Shown: positions 1 through 8,124, numbered from the stretch's first letter. The stretch: DNA of 64,000 nucleotides from Phocoenobacter uteri (GCF_900454895.1 NZ_UGTA01000001.1:2046001-2110000), one strand, 5' to 3'. Numbers and translations are program-made. The notes: a model not told the origin generated them from the sequence alone.

Positions 1-476
1 CGGATAAATTGTACGGTCTTATCGCCCCAACGCATTGCTTTTGGAATCGGTAATTTTGCCAACGCATTGTTGATAATCTCATTTAACAAGCATTTGGTTT
101 CTTGCCCTTTGATAACCGCACGATGTACCAACCACTCGCCTTTATCCGTTGCGATACGCTCCGCCTGATCAACCGTAATCCCACAACCTCTTGCCCAGCC
201 TTCCGCTGCTTTGGTTGGATTACCTTGATCATCAAACGCCGCCTTAACAGCAGGACCACGTTTTTCAATATTTTTATCTGGTTGCACCAACGCAAGCCCT
301 AAAACTTTAACCGCTAAACGACGTGGTGCAGCAAACCATTCCACTTTATCAAAAGTCAAACCCACTTGGTTTAACTCTTGTTCCACATTGCCCGCAAACG
401 CCAGCCCTAATTTTTTAAGTGCCTTCGGTGGTAACTCTTCTGTGCCAATCTCGGCAAGGAAATTTTTTGTTGTCAT
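1..476 (-). CDS. glyS: Glycine--tRNA ligase beta subunit, N-terminal part (cut by window edge)
   Basis: This is the N-terminal 158 codons of the beta subunit of tetrameric glycyl-tRNA synthetase, which charges tRNA-Gly in the cytoplasm together with GlyQ. The reading frame is open to the window edge. It starts MTTKNFLAEIGTEELPPKA, the characteristic beginning of the GlyS beta chain, and continues with WFAAPRRLAVKVLGL and RGPAVKAAFDD, also typical of the family. The start ATG (474-476) is preceded on the minus strand by AGAGAGAAC as a ribosome site. A 7-bp hairpin with a 3-nt loop (498-514) lies between it and the nuclease gene upstream. The gene would normally follow glyQ directly; here three unrelated genes lie between them. 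The identification is firm; the rest of the gene lies outside the window. Confidence 0.95.
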   Translation of the reverse strand, partial: MTTKNFLAEIGTEELPPKALKKLGLAFAGNVEQELNQVGLTFDKVEWFAAPRRLAVKVLGLALVQPDKNIEKRGPAVKAAFDDQGNPTKAAEGWARGCGITVDQAERIATDKGEWLVHRAVIKGQETKCLLNEIINNALAKLPIPKAMRWGDKTVQFI

Positions 477-533
477 TTTGTTCTCTCTTTTAGACTGTTC
501 ACGCAGAGCGTGAATAATGTAATATTAAATTTT

Positions 534-1547
534 CTAAACGTTATTCAACGCTCTCACTTTTTCAATTTGTTGCTGTAACTGTAATTCTGTTGGTAGATAA
601 GGTAAATATTTTGCACTAAAAATCTGTTTTCTATCGGCAAGTACAGAATATTTTGCAATCGCCTCACTTTTCTCACTACATAACACTAGACCAATAGTCG
701 GATTATCATCTTCGCCTTTAAATTGCTCATCATACAAACGAACATAAGTATCCATTTGCCCGATATCTTGGTGCTTTAACTTACCAATTTTTAGATCAAT
801 CAATAAAAAGCATTTCAGTTTGAAATTATAAAAAACTAAATCAATGTAAAAATCTTCATCGCCAAAACGAATTCTTTTTTGACGCTCAACAAATGCAAAC
901 CCTTTGCCTAATTCAAGTAAAAATTGCTGTAAATTATTGATTATTGCTTGCTCAACATTACTTTCTTGATAGGTTTTATCCTGTAAATTTAAGAAATCTA
1001 AAATATAAGGATCACGCAAATAATCCTGTACCGTTTCTTTTAATACTTCTGTTTTTTCTTCTGCTTCTTGTGCAACAACAGACTTATTTTGGCTTGCTAA
1101 TAAACGTTCATAATAAAGTACTGAGATTTGACGATCTAATGCTCGAACAGACCAGTTTTGTTCAATCGTTTCCTGTAAATACCATTGTCTAGCACTAGGA
1201 TCTTCAACTCGAATTAATCGTCTATAATGCGACCAACTCAATTCGCGACACAGTGTGTCACGAATTGGAAAAGCAAGATAAAACTGACGCATATTACGTA
1301 AATTTGAAATATCAAAACCTTTACCATACATTGTAGTTAAACGCTCTGATAAATTTTGTAACACATATTTACCATACTCAGCACGCTGTTGCCCTTGCTG
1401 TTCATCTTCCACAAGCAAACGCCCAATATCCCAATAGCATTGGACCATTGCAGAATTGACCGTTTGTTTAACTTGCTTTCTCGCTTGCTCAATAATTTGA
1501 GCAATGCTTTGAGTTAAGTCATTATTTTCTGTTGGAAGATTATTCAT
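534..1547 (-). CDS. DUF1016 / YhcG-family PDDEXK nuclease-like protein
   Basis: A 337-residue protein with the two-part architecture of the DUF1016 (YhcG) family. The N-terminal helical half includes CYWDIGRLLVEDEQ near residue 37 and FGKGFDISNLRNMRQFY-like text near residue 75. The C-terminal half is a PDDEXK nuclease fold, with Asp236 in DFYIDLVFYN, then Asp251-x-Lys253 in LLIDLKIGKL and a following Gln in DIGQMDTYV. Members are predicted DNA endonucleases, often found near restriction or defence genes; no substrate is established. It lies 33 bases after the small thioredoxin-like gene and is followed by glyS on the same strand, so it is probably co-transcribed with glyQ. Family assignment is confident from the motifs. 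A role in defence is inference only. Confidence 0.88.
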   Translation of the reverse strand: MNNLPTENNDLTQSIAQIIEQARKQVKQTVNSAMVQCYWDIGRLLVEDEQQGQQRAEYGKYVLQNLSERLTTMYGKGFDISNLRNMRQFYLAFPIRDTLCRELSWSHYRRLIRVEDPSARQWYLQETIEQNWSVRALDRQISVLYYERLLASQNKSVVAQEAEEKTEVLKETVQDYLRDPYILDFLNLQDKTYQESNVEQAIINNLQQFLLELGKGFAFVERQKRIRFGDEDFYIDLVFYNFKLKCFLLIDLKIGKLKHQDIGQMDTYVRLYDEQFKGEDDNPTIGLVLCSEKSEAIAKYSVLADRKQIFSAKYLPYLPTELQLQQQIEKVRALNNV

Positions 1548-1580
1548 AAATTTGCAAATTCTCTCTAAAACCTAACCGCT

Positions 1581-1844
1581 TTAACCAAAAATAGTTTGTA
1601 ATTCTTCACGCTCTAATATTACTTTTTCATCGTCTAGCACCAAAGCAGGAATACCAATATTTCCTAAACTTTTTGGCATATCGAACGCCGAGTGATTATC
1701 GCGTAATTTTAAAAAGAGTTTAAAATTCGCCATTGATTCAAAAATATTTACACCTTCATATTCAACATTTAAGCGTTCTAATTCTTGCTTAAATGGAATC
1801 GTATCAGGGCATAAATCAGCATAAAAAAGTGTTGGTTTATTCAT
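1581..1844 (-). CDS. Small glutaredoxin/thioredoxin-fold protein
   Basis: An 87-residue protein beginning MNKPTLFYADLCPDTIPF. The CPDT motif (Cys12) after a hydrophobic strand, and the later GNIGIPALVLDD segment with a cis-Pro-like IPA, are what a glutaredoxin/thioredoxin fold shows. With only one cysteine in the active-site position it would be monothiol. The ATG at 1844 was chosen over the longer reading from 1877: it has GAGG upstream at suitable distance, and it overlaps the 3' end of the FRG gene by 8 bases (ATGAATAA), which suggests translational coupling. Its partner is unknown. The fold is likely; the biochemical role is not visible from sequence. Confidence 0.75.
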   Translation of the reverse strand: MNKPTLFYADLCPDTIPFKQELERLNVEYEGVNIFESMANFKLFLKLRDNHSAFDMPKSLGNIGIPALVLDDEKVILEREELQTIFG

Positions 1845-2982
1845 TTTTAGTCTTTTTATCCTCAGAAGGTTGTTCATATTTCTTTTTAATCACTTCAGCT
1901 TGTTTATCTAGTTCAGGAAATAATGTTTCTTGGCTAATTCCTAAATATTTTAAATCTTTCAATAAGTTATCTTTACATCTATAAGGAATTGTAATACTCA
2001 TTTCTTGATCAGCGATCTTAAACCATTCTTCAGTAAGAATCGCAGGGTTTTCTTTTCCTTCTTCTGTCATACCATAAAGAAAGAATGATCCTTGTTGATA
2101 AATAAGACGATCATTTGTTTTACTTGGATTTATACATAATACTTTATAAAAATCCTGGTAATTTATAAATGGTTGGAAATAAGGTTTACTTTTCCTAATA
2201 TCATTCAGCAAAGAAAGCATTTGTGGCTGTTTGCATAAGTTATTTGTAAATTGCCTAAATAAACGTTCTATAAATCTTTCGTTTAATAAGTACCTTCTAG
2301 ATTTAGCCATTTCTAAAGATTCTAAGTAACGATAATTAAATTTATCATTCTCTAAGTTGATTTCCAAATAAGAAATAAGAAAATCTTGTAATTCTGAATC
2401 TATTTTTTTTGAACTTGTTAAATATTGATTTTTACGTTCTTTTTTTATGCGATATCTTCTAATAAAAAAATCACACTTAGGTATGTCTTTAAATAAATCT
2501 CTGGAAGCCTCTTTAAAAGTCTTATCATCTATTCTAAATTTATTTGGAGCAAGGCTTAAGGCACTAATTATGGCTACTGTATCACTATCAGAGTACTTTA
2601 TTTGTTTTGTTGGTACTTTAAAAACAAATACCTTACCATCTTTTTCTTTCTCATCTGAACAAGCAAAGTATAAAGCAACCAAAGCATTAGAGGTAATATC
2701 TAATAAGCGAGTAGGGCAACCATAATGTTGCAATTTTACGAGTTTATCAAATAATAATGTTTCTTTTTCTAAATCTTGTGGGCAAGCAGTAAACATATCA
2801 TTGATAATTTTATCTTCATTTTGAATATGTCCTTTATTTCTAAATATACTGGGTTCCAATATCCATTCACAATTGGCATGTCCTCGGAAAAAATAAGTAT
2901 TTTCTAACTTATCTTCTTCCTTTACATATTTTTTAAGTTCATTCAAAAAATCAGAAATACTGAATTGCTCACTACTCATCAT
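1837..2982 (-). CDS. FRG-domain protein
   Basis: A 381-residue protein with an N-terminal FRG domain. The signature FFRGHANCEW lies at residues 31-40, and the second conserved block LQHYGCPTRLLDITSNALVA at about 84-103 is followed by LYFACSDE. The C-terminal two thirds are lysine- and asparagine-rich with no motif I recognise. FRG proteins have no firm biochemical function; many are scattered as accessory genes, some beside defence or mobile-element genes. The start ATG lies only 9 bases after the glyQ stop and has AGGTGC as ribosome site, so it must be read from the glyQ transcript. Its A+T content looks higher than that of glyQ, consistent with acquisition. There is no signal peptide or membrane segment. 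Confidence 0.85.
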   Translation of the reverse strand: MMSSEQFSISDFLNELKKYVKEEDKLENTYFFRGHANCEWILEPSIFRNKGHIQNEDKIINDMFTACPQDLEKETLLFDKLVKLQHYGCPTRLLDITSNALVALYFACSDEKEKDGKVFVFKVPTKQIKYSDSDTVAIISALSLAPNKFRIDDKTFKEASRDLFKDIPKCDFFIRRYRIKKERKNQYLTSSKKIDSELQDFLISYLEINLENDKFNYRYLESLEMAKSRRYLLNERFIERLFRQFTNNLCKQPQMLSLLNDIRKSKPYFQPFINYQDFYKVLCINPSKTNDRLIYQQGSFFLYGMTEEGKENPAILTEEWFKIADQEMSITIPYRCKDNLLKDLKYLGISQETLFPELDKQAEVIKKKYEQPSEDKKTKNE

Positions 2983-2991
2983 TGCACCTTT

Positions 2992-3909
2992 TTACTTCTT
3001 ACACATCGGAAACCCTAACGCTTCACGGCTTGCATAATATGCCTCTGCGACACCTTTGGTTAATGCACGAATACGCAAAATATAACGCTGTCTTTCCGTT
3101 ACCGAAATCGCTTTACGTGCGTCAAGTAAGTTAAAGCAATGTCCTGCTTTTAGGATACGTTCATAAGCAGGCAATGGTAATGGCTGTTCTAGTTCTAATA
3201 ACGCTTTAGCCTCTTTTTCGTACTCTTCAAAGCAGTGGAATAAGAATTCAACATTTGCGTGTTCAAAGTTGTAAGTTGATTGCTCCACTTCGTTTTGGTG
3301 GAATACGTCGCCGTAGGTGGTTTTGCCTAATGGACCATCTGAATATACTAAGTCGTAAACACTGTCCACGCCTTGAATGTACATTGCTAAACGCTCTAAA
3401 CCGTAAGTGATTTCGCCGGTGACAGGTTTACATTCTAATCCGCCTACTTGTTGGAAATAGGTAAATTGGGTTACTTCCATACCGTTTAACCACACTTCCC
3501 AGCCTAAGCCCCACGCACCTAGTGTTGGGTTTTCCCAGTTGTCTTCTACAAAACGAATATCGTGTACTAATGGGTCAAAACCGAGCATTTTTAAGCTGTT
3601 TAAATATAATTCTTGGATATTATCTGGCGATGGCTTGATAACCACTTGGAATTGATAATAGTGCTGTAAACGGTTTGGGTTTTCGCCGTAGCGACCGTCA
3701 GTTGGACGGCGTGAAGGTTGCACATAAGCCGACGCCATTGGCTCAGGACCGATTGCACGTAAACAAGTCATAGGGTGCGATGTACCTGCACCGACTTCTA
3801 AATCGAATGGTTGTACGATAGTACAGCCTTGCTCTGCCCAGTAATCTTGTAGGGCTAAAATCATACCTTGGAATGTTTTTACATTGAATTTGGTTGTTGC
3901 TGTTGTCAT
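2992..3909 (-). CDS. glyQ: Glycine--tRNA ligase alpha subunit
   Basis: The catalytic alpha subunit of bacterial-type glycyl-tRNA synthetase, which activates glycine and works as an alpha2-beta2 enzyme with GlyS. The 305-residue length is normal. Diagnostic sequence includes YWAEQGCTIVQPFDLEVGAG (about 23-42), YVQPSRRPTDGRYGENPNRL, and GLERLAMYIQGVDSVYDLVY. It is the first gene of the minus-strand operon. The promoter must lie in 3910-4082, which is shared with the divergent yihY and holds an inverted pair of uptake sequences. The next gene, an FRG protein, begins 9 bases after the stop, and glyS is displaced by about 2.5 kb. Confidence 0.98.
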   Translation of the reverse strand: MTTATTKFNVKTFQGMILALQDYWAEQGCTIVQPFDLEVGAGTSHPMTCLRAIGPEPMASAYVQPSRRPTDGRYGENPNRLQHYYQFQVVIKPSPDNIQELYLNSLKMLGFDPLVHDIRFVEDNWENPTLGAWGLGWEVWLNGMEVTQFTYFQQVGGLECKPVTGEITYGLERLAMYIQGVDSVYDLVYSDGPLGKTTYGDVFHQNEVEQSTYNFEHANVEFLFHCFEEYEKEAKALLELEQPLPLPAYERILKAGHCFNLLDARKAISVTERQRYILRIRALTKGVAEAYYASREALGFPMCKK

Positions 3910-3963
3910 TATTTGTACCTAATTCTTAAAAGTGAATAGAAAATTGCTTTTATTATACCTATT

Positions 3964-4051
3964 AAGCGGTTAGATTTGTGAATTTTTTTGCAAATTTACA
4001 CAGAAATTCTCCTGATAAAACCCGTAAAAAATAAAAAAAATCTAACCGCTT
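3964..4051. repeat. Inverted pair of DNA-uptake sequences between divergent genes
   Basis: AAGCGGTTAGATTT (3964-3977) and its exact reverse complement (4038-4051) flank a 60-base spacer. Both arms carry the AAGCGGT uptake core. Because glyQ and yihY diverge here, the pair cannot serve as a shared transcription terminator, unlike most such pairs in Pasteurellaceae. Confidence 0.85.
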
Positions 4052-4055
4052 GGGG

Positions 4056-4079
4056 TATAATTGCACAGATTAAGGAGGC
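4056..4079 (+). promoter_or_regulatory. yihY -10 box and strong ribosome binding site
   Basis: A consensus TATAAT (4056-4061) lies just after the right uptake-sequence arm. It is followed by AAGGAGG (4073-4079), a full-length Shine-Dalgarno match three bases before the yihY ATG. I see no clear -35 box; the uptake arm occupies part of that position. Confidence 0.6.
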
Positions 4080-4082
4080 ACT

Positions 4083-4928
4083 ATGCAACAATTTCTATTA
4101 TTTATTAACATATTCAAAATTCGTTTTTCGGAAAATAAACTCTCGATGGCAGCAGGGCATTTAACCTATAACACGATGCTTGCGATTGTTCCTTTAATTA
4201 TGGTTATGTTTTCTATTTTTGCTGCCTTTCCGATTTTTAATGAAGTCACTGGCGAGCTAAAAACCTTTATTTATCAAAACTTCGCTCCAAGTGTTGGCGA
4301 TATTGTACAAACACACCTAGATAATTTTGTAAATAATTCAAAGAAAATGAGTGCAGTAGGAACAATAGGACTGATTGCTATTGCGTTGTTGCTAATTTCA
4401 AATATAGATAATACCCTTAACACAATGTGGCATAAAACCAAAAAACGCCCTTGGCTAATTTCTTTTGCCATTTATTGGATGATTTTAACCCTCGGACCAT
4501 TACTTATTGGCGTGAGTATTTCAGTAAGTACTTACATACTTTCAATGAATTTTATGGGAACAGGCGAGTTAACTAATGCTGGACACCCATTTCTTTCTCT
4601 TGTGCCATTTTTTATTACGTGGTTACTTTTTACCTTAGTTTATACCATTGTGCCAAACACAACCGTATTATTCCGCCACGCCATTATCGGTGCATTATTG
4701 GCGGCAATTTTCTTTACCTTAGGTAAGCAAATTTTTGTGTGGTATATCACCTCATTCCCGTCTTATCAGGCAATTTATGGGGCATTAGCTGTGCTACCAA
4801 TAATGATTGTGTGGATCCATTTAAGCTGGTTGGTGGTGTTAATCGGCGCTCAAATTGCTGCGGTGTTTAAAGATTTGATGTTAATAAATATTGGTACTCT
4901 TTCAATTGAAAATAAGGAAATAAAATGA
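4083..4928 (+). CDS. yihY: YihY/BrkB-family inner-membrane protein
   Basis: A 281-residue polytopic inner-membrane protein of the YihY/virulence-factor-BrkB family (once wrongly called RNase BN). The family hallmarks are present: LSMAAGHLTYNTMLAIVPLI near residue 20, NTLNTMWHKTKKRPW near 123, and a C-terminal YQAIYGALAVLPIMIVWIHL. About six membrane segments are visible. Function in the cell is unsettled; transport has been suggested for the family. It overlaps dtd by four bases (ATGA), the usual yihY-dtd arrangement, so the two are translationally coupled. Confidence 0.93.
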   Translation: MQQFLLFINIFKIRFSENKLSMAAGHLTYNTMLAIVPLIMVMFSIFAAFPIFNEVTGELKTFIYQNFAPSVGDIVQTHLDNFVNNSKKMSAVGTIGLIAIALLLISNIDNTLNTMWHKTKKRPWLISFAIYWMILTLGPLLIGVSISVSTYILSMNFMGTGELTNAGHPFLSLVPFFITWLLFTLVYTIVPNTTVLFRHAIIGALLAAIFFTLGKQIFVWYITSFPSYQAIYGALAVLPIMIVWIHLSWLVVLIGAQIAAVFKDLMLINIGTLSIENKEIK

Positions 4929-5359
4929 TTGCGTTAATTCAGCGAGTAAAATGGGCAAAAGTAGAAATTGAAAATCAAACGGTGGGCGAGATTCAAAAAG
5001 GCTTATTGGTATTGCTTGGCGTGGAAAAAGAAGACGATGAAGCCAAAGCGGATCGCTTGTTGGATAAAGTGCTAAATTACCGAGTATTTGAAGATAAACA
5101 GGGAAAAATGAACTTAAATGTTCAGCAAGCAAATGGTCACTTACTTATTGTTTCACAGTTCACTTTGGTAGCTGACACTCAAAAAGGCTTACGCCCAAGT
5201 TTCTCAAAAGGGGCAAAACCAAGCGACGCAGAGAAACTATACGATTATTTTGTGCAACAAGCCACACCACGCATTTATACCCAAACAGGAAAATTTGGTG
5301 GCGATATGCAAGTGAGTTTACAAAATGATGGCCCTGTGACTTTTTGGTTGCAGGTTTAG
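4925..5359 (+). CDS. dtd: D-aminoacyl-tRNA deacylase
   Basis: Hydrolyses the ester bond of D-aminoacyl-tRNAs (and glycyl-tRNA-Ala) so that D-amino acids are recycled rather than incorporated. The 144-residue length is normal. The two active-site motifs are visible: SQFTL within LLIVSQFTLVADT (about 77-89) and the Gly-cisPro motif NDGPVTFWL at the C-terminus. The start ATG lies inside the yihY stop region (ATGA), with AAGGAA upstream. Its position near glycyl-tRNA synthetase genes may be coincidence. Confidence 0.97.
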   Translation: MIALIQRVKWAKVEIENQTVGEIQKGLLVLLGVEKEDDEAKADRLLDKVLNYRVFEDKQGKMNLNVQQANGHLLIVSQFTLVADTQKGLRPSFSKGAKPSDAEKLYDYFVQQATPRIYTQTGKFGGDMQVSLQNDGPVTFWLQV

Positions 5360-5388
5360 AAATTTTAGTTAATTATCAATAAATTACC

Positions 5389-5432
5389 GTAGGGGAGGAT
5401 TGAATGAGCAAAGCGAATGGAATATCCTCCCG
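5389..5432. repeat. Degenerate copy of a GTAGGGG...-type palindromic repeat
   Basis: It begins GTAGGGGAGGATTGAATGA and ends ATATCCTCCCG. The arms GGGAGGAT (5393-5400) and ATCCTCCC (5424-5431) are complementary. It resembles the better-preserved element at 32326-32428, with A in place of C in the arm, and looks like a decayed relative. Confidence 0.55.
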
Positions 5433-5613
5433 TAATATCCCCATTTTATTTATGATAAATGTGTAAATTTTAAGGAAAATATTATCGCTATCTTTTATCA
5501 TATTTAAAAAGTTTTATATCGAGCAATAGGCGGATATACGCAAACAAGTTTTCTAATCAGCCTCTGCTACTATAATGGAATAAAGGATAAATAGGTGTTT
5601 GCTCGTTTTGTAT

Positions 5614-5678
5614 AAGCGGTCAAATTTAGAACATTTTTACAAATTTTCGATCAAATTCCACCGCTTGTCTTGTTTTTT
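5614..5678 (+). terminator. Uptake-sequence inverted repeat, probable dtd terminator
   Basis: The AAGCGGTCAAATTT arm (from 5614) and an AAATTCCACCGCTT arm (to 5666) are nearly complementary and are followed by CTTGTTTTTTTT. Paired uptake sequences used as terminators are common in Pasteurellaceae. The loop is long (about 30 bases), so confidence is moderate. Confidence 0.55.
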
Positions 5679-5836
5679 TTAAAATATGCCCCATTTATAT
5701 GCAGTCACAGAAAAATAATTCATAACAACAGTAGTAAACGAAGTGATAAAAATCGAACGTTGAATGCTTCACATTGTGTGAATTATTTTTTCGCAGACTA
5801 TACAATTCATTTATAAAGCAAGAAAGGAAAACAATT

Positions 5837-6466
5837 ATGTCTTTAAATTTTGATTCAGTAAAATTAGAAACAACCGAAGAGAAAGGTGGTTACGGTATCG
5901 GTTTACAAATCGGTCAGCAGCTTTTAGGAAGTGGCTTAGAAGTTGAGCCTAACACGGTTATGCGTGGTATCTATGACGTGTTAAACCAAAACCAACCAGC
6001 GGTTGATTTCAATGAAATTACAGCTGCATTACAAGAATTACAACAACGTGCAGAAGACGCACAAAAAGCGATGTTTGCTGAATTTGAAAAAGAAGGCAAA
6101 GCGTTCTTAGAAGAAAACAAAAAAGCGAATGGCGTGAAAGTAACTGAAAGTGGCTTACAATATGAAGTGCTTGTTGAAGGTACAGGTAAAGTGCCAAGTG
6201 CGGAAGATAAAGTACGTGTTCACTACGCAGGTTCTTTAATCACTGGTCAAGAATTTGATAGCTCAATCAAACGTGGTCAGCCAGCGGAATTCCCAGTGAA
6301 TGGCGTAATCAAAGGTTGGACAGAAGCGTTAACTATGATGCCAGCAGGGTCTAAATGGCGTTTAGTAATTCCACACGAGTTAGCGTACGGTGAGCGTGGT
6401 GCAGGTCAATCAATCCCTCCATTTAGCACATTAGTATTCGAAGTAGAATTATTAGAAGTTTTATAA
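5837..6466 (+). CDS. fklB: FKBP-type peptidyl-prolyl isomerase, FklB type
   Basis: A 209-residue cytoplasmic peptidyl-prolyl cis-trans isomerase matching the FklB (FKBP22) layout. The N-terminal dimerisation helices (YGIGLQIGQQLLGSGLEVE) come first. The FKBP domain follows from about residue 105, with VRVHYAGSLITGQEFDSS, GVIKGWTEALTMMPAGSKW and a terminal PPFSTLVFEVELLEVL. A longer reading from 5774 has no support. The ATG at 5837 has AGAAAGGAAA just upstream and matches the family N-terminus. No signal peptide is present, which separates it from periplasmic FkpA. It appears monocistronic. Confidence 0.95.
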   Translation: MSLNFDSVKLETTEEKGGYGIGLQIGQQLLGSGLEVEPNTVMRGIYDVLNQNQPAVDFNEITAALQELQQRAEDAQKAMFAEFEKEGKAFLEENKKANGVKVTESGLQYEVLVEGTGKVPSAEDKVRVHYAGSLITGQEFDSSIKRGQPAEFPVNGVIKGWTEALTMMPAGSKWRLVIPHELAYGERGAGQSIPPFSTLVFEVELLEVL

Positions 6467-6474
6467 TTCTCAAT

Positions 6475-6536
6475 AAGCGGTGATATTTTTTTTACATTCT
6501 TGCAAATTTGTATAAAAATTTTACCGCTTGTTTTTT
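6475..6536 (+). terminator. Uptake-sequence terminator after fklB
   Basis: AAGCGGT (6475-6481) and ACCGCTT (6523-6529) form the base of an AT-rich stem. A T-run (6531-6536) follows, in the expected orientation for fklB. Confidence 0.6.
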
Positions 6537-6623
6537 CTATTTTTAAATATTTGGTAAGTTTATTTTCTATCTACAAGTAAATGCTGTATTATGGAGACCT
6601 ATTCGTACTAAGGAACAATTTAA

Positions 6624-7841
6624 TTGACACAATTTAACCAACTTGGATTATCTGATCCAATCTTAAAAGCCGTAACCGAACAAGGTTACGAAACACCAAC
6701 TCCCATTCAAGCACAATCTGTCCCAGCCATTCTTTTAGGCAAAGATTTAATGGCAGCAGCACAAACAGGAACAGGGAAAACAGCAGGCTTTACGCTACCC
6801 ATTTTAGAGATTTTAAGCAAAGGGCAAAAAGCAAAAGCCAATCGCACAAGAGCGTTAATTTTAACCCCAACACGAGAGTTAGCCGCTCAAATTGCGGAGA
6901 ATGTGGCACTTTATAGCCAATATTTAGATCTCAAATCGGCGGTGGTTTTTGGAGGCGTGAAAATCAATCCACAAATGCAAAAATTATGTCGTGGGGCGGA
7001 TATTTTAGTGGCAACACCAGGACGATTACTGGATTTACACCAACAAAATGCGATTCATTTTGACCAATTAGAAGTCTTGGTTCTAGATGAAGCGGATCGT
7101 ATGTTGGATATGGGCTTTATCCACGATATCAAAAAAATCATTCGTTTATTACCAAAAAAACGCCAAAATTTATTATTTTCAGCAACCTTTTCAGAGGATA
7201 TTCGCAACCTTGCGAAAGGGCTAATTCATAATCCTGTGGAAATTTCAGTCACCCCTGAAAACAGCACCGCAGAACGTGTTAGCCAAGTGATTTATCCTGT
7301 TGATAAATCGAAAAAAACAGCACTTTTAATCAAATTAATTCAAGACAATAACTGGCAACAAGTATTAGTATTTAGCCGTACTAAACACGGTGCAAACCGA
7401 TTAACCAAATTCCTTGAAAAAGCAAAAATTCCAGCTTCTGCGATTCACGGCAGTAAAAGTCAGGGAGCAAGAACTCGTGCCTTAGCAGAGTTTAAAGCAG
7501 GCGATATTCAAGTATTAGTTGCAACTGATATTGCAGCACGAGGCATTGATATTGATTTATTACCTCACGTTATCAACTTTGATTTACCAAACGTTGCCGA
7601 AGATTATGTACATCGTATCGGACGTACAGGACGTGCTGGTTCATCAGGTCAGGCAATTTCATTAGTGTGTGCCGATGAATTAGATGACTTGAAAGGGATT
7701 GAGCGTTTAATTCAGCAAGTATTACCACGAGAAATCGTTGAAGGTTTTGAGCCTCAAAATAAATTACCTATTACGGTGTTAGATACTCGTCCTATTCGTA
7801 AACGACCAAAGAAGAAAAAGATAAAAAATCAAGATAAATAA
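6624..7841 (+). CDS. rhlE: DEAD-box ATP-dependent RNA helicase, RhlE type
   Basis: A 405-residue DEAD-box RNA helicase. Motifs appear in order: the Q-motif around GYETPTPIQAQSV, motif I AAQTGTGKT (45-53), Ia PTRELAAQ, II VLDEADRMLDMGF, III SATF, and the C-terminal RecA domain with HRIGRTGRAG (motif VI). A basic tail KRPKKKKIKNQDK follows. The overall order and the LPILEIL/ALILTPTRELAAQI text fit RhlE best rather than DeaD, SrmB or RhlB. The start codon is TTG (6624), supported by AAGGA at 6610-6614 and by agreement with family N-termini. The likely role is RNA remodelling in ribosome assembly or decay. Confidence 0.9.
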   Translation: MTQFNQLGLSDPILKAVTEQGYETPTPIQAQSVPAILLGKDLMAAAQTGTGKTAGFTLPILEILSKGQKAKANRTRALILTPTRELAAQIAENVALYSQYLDLKSAVVFGGVKINPQMQKLCRGADILVATPGRLLDLHQQNAIHFDQLEVLVLDEADRMLDMGFIHDIKKIIRLLPKKRQNLLFSATFSEDIRNLAKGLIHNPVEISVTPENSTAERVSQVIYPVDKSKKTALLIKLIQDNNWQQVLVFSRTKHGANRLTKFLEKAKIPASAIHGSKSQGARTRALAEFKAGDIQVLVATDIAARGIDIDLLPHVINFDLPNVAEDYVHRIGRTGRAGSSGQAISLVCADELDDLKGIERLIQQVLPREIVEGFEPQNKLPITVLDTRPIRKRPKKKKIKNQDK

Positions 7842-7931
7842 AGTCAAACTTAAACTTGGCTGATTATTGAAGAGCGTGATTATTTTGTGCTATATTTGGC
7901 TTTCAGCGACTAGTTTAATAAGGATGTAAAC

Positions 7932-8057
7932 ATGAAAAAAATAATCTTTTTATTGATGGTATCAGCCACATTTATTCTAACAGCTTGTGATAAAAAAGAT
8001 GCGTGTTTGGATAGTGGTGGACGTTATAATCAAGTAACACAGCAATGTGAGAAATAA
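7932..8057 (+). CDS. Small (41-residue) putative lipoprotein
   Basis: A short gene translating to a lysine-initiated signal peptide, a hydrophobic core FLLMVSATFIL, and the lipobox LTAC with Cys19. A mature part of only 23 residues follows, with two more cysteines (DKKDACLDSGG and QQCEK). The start has AAGGATGTAAAC upstream and the gene ends before a perfect terminator palindrome. Tiny lipoproteins of this form recur in Pasteurellaceae but have no assigned role. The two remaining cysteines could form a disulphide in the periplasm; this is inference. Confidence 0.75.
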   Translation: MKKIIFLLMVSATFILTACDKKDACLDSGGRYNQVTQQCEK

Positions 8058-8063
8058 TAAATT

Positions 8064-8106
8064 AACATCATTTTCATTTCATCAAAATGAAAATGATGTT
8101 TTGTTT
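8064..8106. terminator. Bidirectional terminator between the small lipoprotein and sdhE
   Basis: A perfect 16-bp stem (8064-8079 with 8085-8100) and a 5-base loop, followed on the plus strand by TTGTTTT. The genes converge here, so it can end both transcripts. Confidence 0.85.
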
Positions 8107-8124
8107 TAGATGTAAATCTGTCGA

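Larger units (their letters stand above)
5360..5836. other. Gene-free gap of 477 bases with repeats
   Basis: No credible gene is seen. The stretch holds a degenerate MITE-like element (5389-5432) and a second scrap with GGCGGATATACGC near 5531. An inverted pair of uptake cores (5614-5620 and 5660-5666) is followed by a T-run. Last comes a long imperfect inverted repeat, roughly 5703-5722 against 5776-5799, that brackets the region just upstream of fklB. Confidence 0.6.

Noticed and set aside
498..514. Small hairpin upstream of glyS
   Set aside because: Seven base pairs with a 3-base loop and no T-run. It is too weak to call a terminator and is mentioned only with glyS.
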